Below are positions 1 through 8,286 of a stretch of DNA of 64,000 bases, in pieces; positions within the stretch are counted from its first letter, which is position 1, and the number at the start of each line of letters is the position of its first letter. This DNA is from Anaeromyxobacter diazotrophicus (GTDB lineage Bacteria; Myxococcota; Myxococcia; Myxococcales; Anaeromyxobacteraceae). The notes under the pieces were generated by a model. The model ran no database searches. It was given only the letters and a program-made list of their open reading frames with translations, and was not told the origin of the DNA. Location: assembly GCF_013340205.1 (NCBI RefSeq), contig NZ_BJTG01000002.1, forward strand, positions 1 through 64,000, in the 5' to 3' direction. The translations under genes were made by a program, and so were the position numbers.

Positions 1-2
1 TG

Positions 3-890
3 CCGGACATCGCGGCCCCGGACGTCCGCTTCTACGAGACCGCCACCGCCCAGGAGGTGGACGGCCGACTGCGGGAGCTCGCCGCCCTGCGGGCGGAGTG
101 GGAGGACCTCGTCGGCTACTGCGCCCTCGCGGTCCGGAAGAGCCAGCTGTACCGGCTCGTCGGGTTCGCGAGCTTCCGCCAGTACAGCGAGGAGCGGCTG
201 GGGCTCGCGGCGCGCTCGATCGAGGAGCGGGCCAAGGTCGAGGAGCGGCGCTGGGCCTCGCCGGCGCTCCAGGAGGCGAAGCGCGAGGGGCTGGCGTTCG
301 AGAAGCTGCGGCTCCTCGCGAAGCTGCCCGAGCCGGAGATCGCCCGCTGGACCCCACGGGCGAAGGGCCTCACCTGCGTCGCGCTCCGGCGCGAGCTCGA
401 GGGCGAGGCCGAGCGGCGGATGCGTGCGCAGGGGAGGCTGGCCGTCCCGCTGGCGCTCCGGATGGCGGCGGTGCTCGCCGCCGCGGTGCAGGCCGTGCGC
501 GACCTGACCGGGAGGCCGCTGCCGCTCGGGACCTGCCTCGCCGTCCTCGCGCGGCACTTCCTCGACACCTGGAAGAGCTTCTGCAAGCGCACCCGAAGCC
601 GCTCGCGGAAGGTCCGGGAGCGGGACGAGGGCCATTGCCAGGTCCCCGGCTGCAGCCGCCGCGCGACGCACGCGCACCACGTCCTCTTCCGCTCCCACGG
701 CGGCGGGGACGAGCTCGACAACCAGCTCGGCCTCTGCGCGTTCCACCACCTCCGCTGCATCCACGCCGGCCACCTGCGCGTGGTGGGGCGGGCGCCTGAG
801 GCGCTGCGGTGGTTCCTGGGCGGGAAGGCGTGGAGCGGGCCGGAGCCCGCGAGGCGGTCCGGCGGGGGCGTGGAGGTTTCGGCGGGGTGA
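3..890 (+). CDS. HNH endonuclease domain protein, 5' end outside window
   Basis: The frame is open from the first bases of the window, so the true start is probably upstream; a GTG at 57 is only an internal candidate. About 295 residues are visible. The N-terminal two thirds is helical and Arg/Glu-rich. The C-terminal part has an HNH-type zinc and nuclease site: a CQVPGC pair, then HAHHV, then a conserved N in DELDNQ and a CAFHH pair. HNH domains bind a divalent metal and nick or cut DNA. Multi-copy HNH proteins of this layout are common in high-GC bacteria and their biological role is usually unknown. Nothing nearby indicates a restriction system or a phage. The next gene lies on the other strand and is unrelated. 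The HNH assignment is firm; the role is not known. Confidence 0.8.
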   Translation, partial: PDIAAPDVRFYETATAQEVDGRLRELAALRAEWEDLVGYCALAVRKSQLYRLVGFASFRQYSEERLGLAARSIEERAKVEERRWASPALQEAKREGLAFEKLRLLAKLPEPEIARWTPRAKGLTCVALRRELEGEAERRMRAQGRLAVPLALRMAAVLAAAVQAVRDLTGRPLPLGTCLAVLARHFLDTWKSFCKRTRSRSRKVRERDEGHCQVPGCSRRATHAHHVLFRSHGGGDELDNQLGLCAFHHLRCIHAGHLRVVGRAPEALRWFLGGKAWSGPEPARRSGGGVEVSAG

Positions 891-976
891 GGGCTGCGGG
901 GTGCGGCGGAGGCCAACCCTGACGCTCGTTCGGAACTGCTGCCAGTGTCTTGCGGGGCCTGGCGGGGTTGAGCGGC

Positions 977-1032
977 CCCTCTCCCCCGGCTCCCCGCTGC
1001 GCTCCCGCTTCGCGAGGCGAGGGAGAAGAGGG
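977..1032. repeat. Intergenic inverted repeat, CCCTCTCCC type
   Basis: The spacer between the HNH gene and the convergent helicase gene carries CCCTCTCCC at 977-985 and GGGAGAAGAGGG at 1021-1032, which can pair with small bulges. A related copy with perfect 8-base arms occurs at 14642-14679, and a one-armed copy at 45772-45797. The position between gene ends suggests a dispersed palindromic repeat or a bidirectional terminator. Confidence 0.45.
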
Positions 1033-1055
1033 ACGCGTGCGCGGCTCCGCCTCGC

Positions 1056-3611
1056 TCACGTCCCCGCGCGCACCAGCTCGAGCAGCGGCGCGTCGCCCGG
1101 GCGGTCCACCGCGAGGTCGATCGTGCAGTCGAGCACCCAGTCCACCTCGCCCTCGGGGTCCACCAGGCGCTGCTGGGCGGAGTAGGTGCGGGGGCCGGTC
1201 TTCTGGAGCAGGGTGTTGTGGGGGGCGCGCGCCACCGGGCGCGTGTCGACGGCGCCGTGCTCGGCGAAGTATGGGGCGAGCTCGGCCTGGAGGCGCGCCG
1301 GCGGCCAGGCGCCGTCCGGATCCCACAGCGCGGCGGCGGCGGCGTCCCAGCGCTGCTGCGCCACCGCGACCAGCAGCCGGTGCAGCTCGTGGCGGACGCG
1401 GGCGGCGAAGGCGCGCGGGTCGTCGTCGGGCTGCGCGACCCGCGGCGGCAGGGCCGCCAGCGCGGCGCGCTGGTCGGCCGGCGCGGCGCGGTAGGAGGGG
1501 TCGCGCATCCGCTCCCACTCGTCCAGCAGCGAGGCGTCGGCGCCGCGCACGGTGGCGCGCAGGAAGACGAGCAGGTCGTCCACGCGCTCGTCGCGGTACG
1601 CCTCGGGCACGCCCTGGACCAGCGTCTTGAACGCGTCGGAGAGGTACCGGAGGAGGAGGCCCTCGGAGCGCTCCAGGCCGTACTCGCTCACGTACTCGTT
1701 GAACGTCATGTACCGCTCGGCCAGCTCGCGGGCGACCGACTTCGGCCGGATGTTCTCCTGGCCCACCCACGGGTGGCGCTCCGCGAAGGCGTTGAACGTC
1801 GCGTACACGAAGTCGGCGTGCGGCTTCGGGTACTCGACCTTCTCCAGCTCCGCCATCCGCTCGTCGTACTCCATGCCCTTCGCCTTCATCTCCGCGATCG
1901 CCTTGCCGCGCGCCACGTCGAGCTGCTTCCAGAGCACCGGGTCGGGGTTCTCCAGGATCGACTCGCACAGCGTGAGGACGTCCAGGGCGTAGCTCTCGCC
2001 CTCGCGCGGCACCTGCGGGAGGGTGTCGAGCAGCCAGAGCGAGAGCGTCTGCCGGAGCGAGAAGTCGCGCTGCAGCCCGGGCGCGGGCCGGACGTAGCGG
2101 CCGCGGTAGCCCTCCACCTCCCGCAGCTCGATCAGCCCGGCGCGTCGCAGGGTGCGGAAGCGCGCCGCGGCCAGGCGGCGCAGCTTGGTGCGGCCGTACG
2201 GCGTCTCGTGCGCCCGGCCGATCATCTGCACCAGCCGGCCGTAGCCGCCGCCGCGCTGGGTGGTCGCGCTCTGCACCAGGTCGAGGAGCAGCCCGAAGCC
2301 CACCTCGAAGCGGGCGGTGAGCGCCTCCGGCTCCTTGGTCTGCAGCCGCTCGAAGGTGGTCCGGTCCCACGGGACGTAGCCCTTCTGCGGCGGCTGCTTC
2401 TTCACCACCTTCTTGCCGGCGGCGGCCTTCTCGGCGAGCCGCTTGTTCTCGACCACGTGCTCCGGGGCCTGGGCCACCACGTAGCCGCGCTCGTCGAAGC
2501 CCTTGCGCCCGGCGCGCCCGGAGATCTGGTGGAAGTCGCGGGCGGAGAGGAGGGCGGTCTTCTCACCGTCGAACTTGCAGAGCTGCGTGAAGAGCACCGT
2601 CCGGATCGGGATGTTGACGCCCATCCCCAGCGTGTCGGTGCCGGAGACGACCTTGAGCAGGCCGCCCTGGGCGAGCTTCTCGACCGCGAGCCGGTAGCGC
2701 GGCAGGAGCCCGGCGTGGTGGAGGCCCACGCCGTGCCGGAGGAAGCGCGAGAGGTCCTTCCCGTAGGGCGTGTCGAAGCGGACGCCGTCCAGGGCGGCGC
2801 GGATGCGCTCCTTGTCCTCGCGCGAGGAGAAGTTGGCGCTCATGAGGTTCTGCGCCTGCTCGGCGGCCGCCTTCTGGGTGAAGTTCACCAGGTAGACGGG
2901 CGCCTTCCCCGCCTCGACCAGCGCCTCGAGCGTCTCGTGCAGCGGCGTCTCGCGCCACTCGAACTCGAGCGGCACCGGGCGCACCGCGCTGCGGACGTCG
3001 GCCACCGCTCGCCCGGTGAGCTCGCGCAGCCCCTCCTTCACCCCCGACACGTCGCCCAGCGTGGCCGACATGAGCAGGTAGGTCGTGTCCTCGAGCAGGA
3101 GCAGCGGCACCTGCCAGGCCTGCCCCCGCTCGCGGTCGCCGTAGTAGTGGAACTCGTCCATCACCACCGCGTCGGCCCGCGGGCGCGCCTCGCGCAGCGC
3201 CATGCTGGCCAGGATCTCGGCCGTGCAGCACAGCACGGGCGCGTCCGGGTTGATGGCGGCGTCGCCGGTGGTCATGCCGACGTTCTCCGCCCCGAAGAGC
3301 TGGCAGAGCGCGAAGAACTTCTCGTTCACGAGCGCCTTGATGGGGCAGGTGTAGATGGAGCGCTTCCCCTCCGCCATCGCCTTCCAGTGGAGGAAGGTGG
3401 CGACGAGCGACTTGCCCGAGCCGGTCGGCGTCGCGAGCACCACGTGCTGCCCGTCGAGGAGCGCCAGGATCGCCTCCTCCTGCGCCGGGTAGAGGGAGAG
3501 GCCGGTCGAGCCGACCCAGGCGACGAACCGGTCGAGGATGGCGTCGGGCGAGAGCGGGCCGCCGTCGGGCGGCGCGAGCGGCGCGGCCAGCGCGGAAGGG
3601 GAGGTGACCAT
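1056..3611 (-). CDS. Ski2-like DEAD/DEAH-box helicase with DUF3516 C-terminus
   Basis: This 851-residue protein is an ATP-dependent nucleic acid helicase. Walker A is TPTGSGKS at residues 61-68, the DExH box is DEFH at 152-155, motif III is SAT at 182-184 and motif VI is QISGRAGRKG at 362-371. The last motif is typical of the Ski2/Mtr4/Brr2 branch, which acts mostly on RNA. Residues from about 420 to the end match the layout of the DUF3516 helicases found in actinobacteria and myxobacteria. An Ala/Lys-rich stretch (AAAGKKVVKKQ) joins the two halves. The ATG at 3611 is chosen because the helicase fold begins some 40 residues later; a longer open frame upstream has no family resemblance. The gene is divergent from the deacetylase-like gene at 3709. 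An RNA-related role is inferred, not shown. Confidence 0.85.
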   Translation of the reverse strand: MVTSPSALAAPLAPPDGGPLSPDAILDRFVAWVGSTGLSLYPAQEEAILALLDGQHVVLATPTGSGKSLVATFLHWKAMAEGKRSIYTCPIKALVNEKFFALCQLFGAENVGMTTGDAAINPDAPVLCCTAEILASMALREARPRADAVVMDEFHYYGDRERGQAWQVPLLLLEDTTYLLMSATLGDVSGVKEGLRELTGRAVADVRSAVRPVPLEFEWRETPLHETLEALVEAGKAPVYLVNFTQKAAAEQAQNLMSANFSSREDKERIRAALDGVRFDTPYGKDLSRFLRHGVGLHHAGLLPRYRLAVEKLAQGGLLKVVSGTDTLGMGVNIPIRTVLFTQLCKFDGEKTALLSARDFHQISGRAGRKGFDERGYVVAQAPEHVVENKRLAEKAAAGKKVVKKQPPQKGYVPWDRTTFERLQTKEPEALTARFEVGFGLLLDLVQSATTQRGGGYGRLVQMIGRAHETPYGRTKLRRLAAARFRTLRRAGLIELREVEGYRGRYVRPAPGLQRDFSLRQTLSLWLLDTLPQVPREGESYALDVLTLCESILENPDPVLWKQLDVARGKAIAEMKAKGMEYDERMAELEKVEYPKPHADFVYATFNAFAERHPWVGQENIRPKSVARELAERYMTFNEYVSEYGLERSEGLLLRYLSDAFKTLVQGVPEAYRDERVDDLLVFLRATVRGADASLLDEWERMRDPSYRAAPADQRAALAALPPRVAQPDDDPRAFAARVRHELHRLLVAVAQQRWDAAAAALWDPDGAWPPARLQAELAPYFAEHGAVDTRPVARAPHNTLLQKTGPRTYSAQQRLVDPEGEVDWVLDCTIDLAVDRPGDAPLLELVRAGT

Positions 3612-3708
3612 CGGACGCAGACCTACCCCGGCTGCCCGGAAAAAGCGAAGCCTCCGCGCGCGGCGCGTTGCGGGGCCGCGGGGGCGCATGGGATCATCCG
3701 CGCCGCGC

Positions 3709-5553
3709 ATGCTCCTCGCCCCGCTCGCCGCGCTGCAGCTCGCCGCCCTCGCGGCGGCCCCGCCCGCCGCCCTCCACCTCGGGGGCGCGCCGGTGCGCGC
3801 CCGGCTGGAGGTGGTGGCCACGCCCGCCGCGCCCAGCCCCGCCTTCACCTGGCGGAGCGAGGGGGCGGAGCGGGTGGGCGTCGCCGAGGACGCGCGGCTG
3901 CGGGCCACCGTGCGCGTCGCGCCGGCCGGCCCGGGCGCCTTCGAGCTGCGCCTCACCGTCGCCTGGCGGGTGGCGGCGGAGGTGGAGCGCGAGGCGGTGC
4001 GGCTCGTCCTCCCCGGCCCGGCCCGCGCGCTGGGGCGCGACCTCGAGCTCGCCCCGCTGCGCGGGCCCCTGCGGGTGGACCGGGGGACGCCCATCGCCGC
4101 GCTCACCCCGGCGCTGGCGCTGGTCGGCGGGCCGGGGCTCGCCGCCGCGCGCTACACGCCGGCGGGGCGCGAGCTGGAGGTCGACCTCGTCCTCGACGAC
4201 GCCGGGGCGCACCCGTTCGCCGTCTACCCGAGCTGCCTCCCGAGCCTCCCCGGCCTGGCCGAGGGCGCGCCCATCGACTTCGGCCGGCTGGAGCACAAGA
4301 CGTTCCTCGGCCGGACGCACCGCCGCGCCGGGGAGACGGTGGAGGCCCGCGCGACGCTCTTCGCGCTGGCGCCGGGCGCGCCCGCCCACCCGCTCGTGCC
4401 GGAGCGCTGGCCCTCGGGGGCGCAGGCGGCGGTGGTGTTCACCGACCACGCCGACCGCACCGATCCGGCGGCGCTGCGGGCGGTGCTCTACGGCTCGTCG
4501 GCGGCGCCGGGGCCGGTCCCGGTGCGGGGCGGGTTCATCGGGCACGGGGTGCGGCTGACGAAGAGCTTCTTCGTGCGCGCCCGGCGCGGCGGGCTCGAGA
4601 CCGACCCGGAGGCGCGCGCGCTCGCCGAGGCGCTCCGCGCCGCCGGCTCCGAGGTCGCCTCGCACTCCATCACCGGCGGCCCCGACGACCGCGCTGCCGT
4701 CCAGGGCGGGCTCGCGGCGCTCCGGGCGCTAGGCGTGGTGACCTGGATCGACCACGAGCCCTACACGAACTGCGAGGCCATCTCGAGCGAGGGCTGGCGC
4801 GCCGACGGGCGCTACGGGATCCGCGATCTCCTGGCGGGAGCGGGCTTCCGCTGGGTGTGGGAGGCCGGCGACCTGGGGGGCTTCCGGCGCGCCGAGGTGG
4901 TGGACCTCTTCTCGGCGCGGCCGCCGCGCGAGCCGGCGCCGCCCATCTACCCGCTGCCGGTCGACCCGCGCCTGTGGGTGTTCGAGTCGAGCATGTTCTA
5001 CGCGCCGCCGGCGGAGCTGGGGGCGGCGCTCTCCGACGCCGCGCTCGACCGGCTGGAGGCGCGCCGCGGGCTGTTCGTGGCGCACACCTACCTGTCGGCC
5101 TCAGCGCGCACCACCACCCGTCCCGAGCACCTGGCGCGCCTGGCGGTGCGGCCGGGGCCCGGCGGCGCGCTGGTCATCGACCCGGCGCTGGACGCGGCGC
5201 TGGGGCGGCTCGGGGCCCGGGCGCGGGCCGGCCGGCTCGCCTCGCTGACCTGGGCGGAGGCCGGCGACCGGCTGCGCGCGCTCGGCGACCTGCACGTCGC
5301 CTACCTGCCCGACGGCGCCGCCCGGGTCGAGAACCGGGGGCAGGGGCCGCTGCTCGGGCTCACGCTGGCCGCGCCCGCCGAGGTGGAGCTGGCGGTCGAA
5401 GGCGCGGAGGTGATCGGGCGGTCCGTCGGCCCCGGCCGGGCCCGGGTGTGGCTCGACCTCGCGCCGGGGGCGAGCGCGACCGTCCGGGCGCGGCGCGGCG
5501 GGGCACCAGCGCCCTTCCTGCCGGTGGACGCCGGCGCTAGGCTCACCCCGTGA
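3709..5553 (+). CDS. Secreted polysaccharide-deacetylase-like protein
   Basis: The 614-residue product begins with a signal peptide (MLLAPLAALQLAALAAAPPAA), so it is probably exported. An in-frame ATG at 3688 would add seven residues; 3709 is preferred because it puts the hydrophobic core at the N-terminus. Residues 20-230 look like a beta-rich domain. The middle part resembles a NodB/carbohydrate-esterase-4 barrel: VVFTDHADRTD supplies acidic and histidine residues at the end of a strand, and VASHSITGG has the SHS variant of the usual SHT/SHS metal motif. A later HTYLSA segment may give another active-site histidine. The C-terminus is a beta domain. The substrate is unknown. The stop overlaps the GTG of the GNAT gene, so the two are probably translationally coupled. 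The family call is moderate because the catalytic motifs are degenerate. Confidence 0.6.
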   Translation: MLLAPLAALQLAALAAAPPAALHLGGAPVRARLEVVATPAAPSPAFTWRSEGAERVGVAEDARLRATVRVAPAGPGAFELRLTVAWRVAAEVEREAVRLVLPGPARALGRDLELAPLRGPLRVDRGTPIAALTPALALVGGPGLAAARYTPAGRELEVDLVLDDAGAHPFAVYPSCLPSLPGLAEGAPIDFGRLEHKTFLGRTHRRAGETVEARATLFALAPGAPAHPLVPERWPSGAQAAVVFTDHADRTDPAALRAVLYGSSAAPGPVPVRGGFIGHGVRLTKSFFVRARRGGLETDPEARALAEALRAAGSEVASHSITGGPDDRAAVQGGLAALRALGVVTWIDHEPYTNCEAISSEGWRADGRYGIRDLLAGAGFRWVWEAGDLGGFRRAEVVDLFSARPPREPAPPIYPLPVDPRLWVFESSMFYAPPAELGAALSDAALDRLEARRGLFVAHTYLSASARTTTRPEHLARLAVRPGPGGALVIDPALDAALGRLGARARAGRLASLTWAEAGDRLRALGDLHVAYLPDGAARVENRGQGPLLGLTLAAPAEVELAVEGAEVIGRSVGPGRARVWLDLAPGASATVRARRGGAPAPFLPVDAGARLTP

Positions 5554-6008
5554 GCGTTCGCCCGCTGCGCCCCGCCGACGTCCCCGCGCTCGCGCCTGCG
5601 CTGGCCGCGCTGCCGCTCATGGCGCGCTACCGGCGGAGCGCGGACGCGATCGCCGCCGACCTGGCCGCGGCGCTGGCGCGCGGCGACGGGCTCCTCGCCT
5701 GGGAGGCCGGCGGCGAGGCGCGGGGGCTCGCCTGGTTCCTGCGCGAGGGCACGCTGGGGGTGGGCGGGTACCTGCGCCTCATCGCGCTCGCCGAGGGGGC
5801 GCAGGGCGGCGGAGCCGGCGCGGCGCTGCTGGCCGCCTTCGAGGCGGAGGTGGCGAAGGCGAGCCGCCACGCCTTCCTGCTCGTCTCCGACTTCAACGAG
5901 GCGGCCCAGCGCTTCTACGAGCGCCACGGCTACGCCCGCGTCGGCGCGCTGCCAGGGTTCGTGCTGCCGGAGGTGGCGGAGCTCGTCTACTGGCGGCGGC
6001 TCCGCTGA
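5550..6008 (+). CDS. GNAT-family N-acetyltransferase
   Basis: The 152-residue protein has the GCN5-related acetyltransferase fold. The acetyl-CoA pyrophosphate loop is visible as EGAQGGGAGAALL near residues 88-100. A C-terminal block FYERHGYARVG is typical of motif B. These enzymes move an acetyl group from acetyl-CoA to an amine on a small molecule or protein; the acceptor here is unknown. The GTG start shares four bases with the stop of the preceding deacetylase-like gene, which implies coupling and perhaps a shared pathway. A possible -10 element (TAGGCT at 5538-5543) inside the upstream gene could give an additional, nearly leaderless transcript. A perfect hairpin follows the stop. Confidence 0.85.
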   Translation: MSVRPLRPADVPALAPALAALPLMARYRRSADAIAADLAAALARGDGLLAWEAGGEARGLAWFLREGTLGVGGYLRLIALAEGAQGGGAGAALLAAFEAEVAKASRHAFLLVSDFNEAAQRFYERHGYARVGALPGFVLPEVAELVYWRRLR

Positions 6009-6032
6009 CGCCCGGCGCACGCCGCGCGATCG

Positions 6033-6057
6033 CCCGCCGCCGAGGAGCGGCGGCGGG
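6033..6057 (+). terminator. Hairpin after the GNAT gene
   Basis: A perfect 10-base-pair stem (CCCGCCGCCG with CGGCGGCGGG) closes an AGGAG loop 24 bases after the GNAT stop. The T-tract is weak (GGTTCCC), so efficient intrinsic termination is uncertain. The rest of the 249-base gap holds a second imperfect inverted repeat (CCGCAGACCCC at 6092-6102 with GGGGTGCGG at 6123-6131) but no gene. Confidence 0.5.
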
Positions 6058-6257
6058 TTCCCCCGTGCACCTCGCTGGCTGCGTCCAGAAGCCGCAGACC
6101 CCACCGCGTGGTGACTCCGCGCGGGGTGCGGCCGAGGAGCGCGCGCCCAGACGCCTCCCCCCGTCGAGGTCGGCGCGGCGCACGATGGGTGGACGCGGAC
6201 GGGGCGGACGCCCACGCGCGCGGAGCAGGACACCGATCCACCGGGGAGGGAAGGGAC

Positions 6258-8231
6258 ATGCGACACGAGGTCACGAACGCCCTGAGAGGCGCGCTGGCCG
6301 TGGTCGTGGTGCTGGGGGCGAGCTCGGCCCTCGCCAGCGCCGCGAAGCCGGGGCCCAGGCAAGACGTGCCGGCCGCGGCCGAGATGCCGGAGCCGCGCAC
6401 GCTCGAGGGCTACGTCGAGCAGGAGAAGGAGTTCCACGCGTTCCTGAAGAAGAACCACCCGCTCTTCAAGTACGAGCAGGAGGGGCGGCTGGTCGGCAAG
6501 TACCAGATCAGCGACCGCGAGGAGGAGTTCGTCGAATTCGGCGGCGGCAAGGAGTACGAGAAGGAGAACAACCGCCAGGCCTCCATCACCTACCGCCTCG
6601 GGCAGGAGTCCATCCTCGACCTGCCGAACAGGTTCGTCGGCTCGAAGAAGTGCGGGGAGTGCCACCCGGTGCAGTACGAGAAGTGGCTGCGCTCCCGCCA
6701 CAACCTGGTGGTGCGCTTCCCGGACGAGGTGACCGAGGCCCCCGACCTCACCAAGAACCTGTACGGCCAGGCGTCGGTGCTGCCGGACGGCATCACGCCC
6801 GACATGGTCTACGCGGTCATCGGCACCCCGCGCACCAAGTACGGCTTCCTCGACGCGTGGCTCGTGCGCGGCACCTACCACGTCGAGGGCGGCACGCTCC
6901 GCGACCGGACCGGCACGCTGGTCGCGGGCGGGAACCAGAGCTCCCGCACCTGGGCCGAGTCGATCACGCCGGAGGTGGCGAAGACCATCGCCTCCTACGT
7001 CCCGGGCTTCCCCACCAAGCTCGAGGACTTCGGCGACAACGGCTCCGGCCGCTGGGGCATGACCTCCTACGGCGCGAAGAACCGCAAGAGCATGCTCTTC
7101 CAGCCGGCCAGCTCGTACTGCGAGGTCTGCCACTCCTTCAAGTTCGACTTCAAGTCGCAGGCCGAGCTGCTGGCCGCGCTGGGCAATCCGGCCGAGCTGC
7201 GCAAGCACACCATCAACAAGGGCATCAGCTGCGAGGAGTGCCACGGGGCGGGCGCCCACCTCCTCGGCGCGCGCGGCGTCAGCGAGTCGAACTGCGAGCG
7301 CTGCCACCAGCGGTTCGCCTGGTACAAGGACGACGCCGCGAAGGATCCGAAGCGCGGGTTCAACGCCTACTTCAAGAGCCGCTGCCCGTCCTGCGGCACC
7401 GAGGGCTCGCAGTCCTACTACACCGCCCACTCCGACAAGGGTATGCGGTGCGGGACCTGCCACGATCCGCACGAGGTCACCGCCAACGACTGGAAGGACC
7501 CGTACACGGTCCCGGGCCTCAAGAAGCAGTGCCAGGACTGCCACAAGGACCAGCTGGCGTTCTTCGGCAAGAACGACGTCCACGGCGCGAACCGCTGCAC
7601 CAGCTGCCACATGCCGGTGATGATGAGCTGCGAGAACTTCGGCACCATCCAGTTCCCGGACCACGGCGGCTTCGACACCCAGCGCACCTCGCACATCTGG
7701 AAGATCCTGGTGGATCCGGAGGCGAAGACGCTCAACCCGCCCCCGGGCAAGGCGCGCGACGACAAGACCGTCCCGTGGCGGCTCGCCAAGAAGGACGGCA
7801 AGCCGTACCTCGACCTGATGTGGTCCTGCGGTCGCACGAGCTGGGGTGACTCCAGCCTGGCGCAGGCGGGCGGCTGCCACAGCGCCGCCATCTCGAAGCT
7901 GCCCCAGGAGCTGCACTTCAAGAGCCAGCGCCAGATCTACGACAAGGTCATGACCTGGCAGCAGCCGGTGAAGGACGGGCTGAAGCAGGCGAAGGGCGAG
8001 CTGGCCGCGGCCCGCAAGGCGCTCGGCGCGGCGAAGCAGCCCAAGGCGAAGCTGGCCCAGGTGCAGCTGATGGTGAACCAGGCCCAGGAGATCGTCGACG
8101 CGGTCCAGCGCGATGGCTCGTGGGGCGTGCACGCGCCGGCGTACACCCTGCAGCGGGTGAAGGAGGCGCAGCTCCTCGCCGAGGGCGCCCGGGCGACGCT
8201 CTCGGGCAAGGAGAAGCTGGCCACGAGGTGA
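6258..8231 (+). CDS. MccA/SirA-like octaheme c-type cytochrome, putative sulfite reductase
   Basis: The 657-residue product has a Sec signal peptide (hydrophobic run ALAVVVVLGASSALA), so it is periplasmic. Seven CXXCH heme sites start at residues 132, 288, 325, 346, 398, 425 and 447. An eighth site has the unusual form C524-X15-C540-H541. Seven CXXCH sites plus one late CX15CH site is the signature of MccA, the heme c-copper sulfite reductase of Wolinella succinogenes, and of related SirA proteins. Extra cysteines (C376 and C379 in CPSCG, and C458 in SCENFG) could include the copper ligands; this is inference. The C-terminal 110 residues form a long helical region, as in other multiheme reductases. 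The ATG at 6258 has a strong purine-rich ribosome site (GGGAGGGAAGGG). The genes on either side are unrelated, and no cytochrome-specific heme lyase is present. Activity on sulfite is predicted, not shown. Confidence 0.75.
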   Translation: MRHEVTNALRGALAVVVVLGASSALASAAKPGPRQDVPAAAEMPEPRTLEGYVEQEKEFHAFLKKNHPLFKYEQEGRLVGKYQISDREEEFVEFGGGKEYEKENNRQASITYRLGQESILDLPNRFVGSKKCGECHPVQYEKWLRSRHNLVVRFPDEVTEAPDLTKNLYGQASVLPDGITPDMVYAVIGTPRTKYGFLDAWLVRGTYHVEGGTLRDRTGTLVAGGNQSSRTWAESITPEVAKTIASYVPGFPTKLEDFGDNGSGRWGMTSYGAKNRKSMLFQPASSYCEVCHSFKFDFKSQAELLAALGNPAELRKHTINKGISCEECHGAGAHLLGARGVSESNCERCHQRFAWYKDDAAKDPKRGFNAYFKSRCPSCGTEGSQSYYTAHSDKGMRCGTCHDPHEVTANDWKDPYTVPGLKKQCQDCHKDQLAFFGKNDVHGANRCTSCHMPVMMSCENFGTIQFPDHGGFDTQRTSHIWKILVDPEAKTLNPPPGKARDDKTVPWRLAKKDGKPYLDLMWSCGRTSWGDSSLAQAGGCHSAAISKLPQELHFKSQRQIYDKVMTWQQPVKDGLKQAKGELAAARKALGAAKQPKAKLAQVQLMVNQAQEIVDAVQRDGSWGVHAPAYTLQRVKEAQLLAEGARATLSGKEKLATR

Positions 8232-8238
8232 GGCGAGG

Positions 8239-8274
8239 GCGGTCGCGGGGCGCCGCCGTGCGCCCCGCGACCGC
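8239..8274. terminator. Bidirectional hairpin between convergent genes
   Basis: A perfect 15-base-pair stem (8239-8253 with 8260-8274) closes a CGCCGT loop seven bases after the cytochrome stop and twelve before the yfcF stop. There is no T-tract on the plus strand. The position and stability suggest it separates two converging transcripts. Confidence 0.6.
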
Positions 8275-8286
8275 GCCGCCCGGCGC

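Noticed and set aside
57-890. HNH gene as part of a mobile intron or restriction system
   Set aside because: No methyltransferase, reverse transcriptase or integrase lies nearby within the window, though the upstream side is not visible.
1218-5540. A plus-strand open frame of 1440 codons opposite the helicase and through the deacetylase-like gene
   Set aside because: It is a GC-rich shadow frame: low-complexity, rich in Arg/Ala/Gly and lacking any family motif, while the opposite strand encodes a clear helicase. Similar long shadow frames across the window were left out.
7383-7394. CPSCG in the MccA-like protein as an extra heme site
   Set aside because: The fifth residue is Gly, not His, so it cannot bind heme c in the usual way; it is better considered a possible copper-ligand region.
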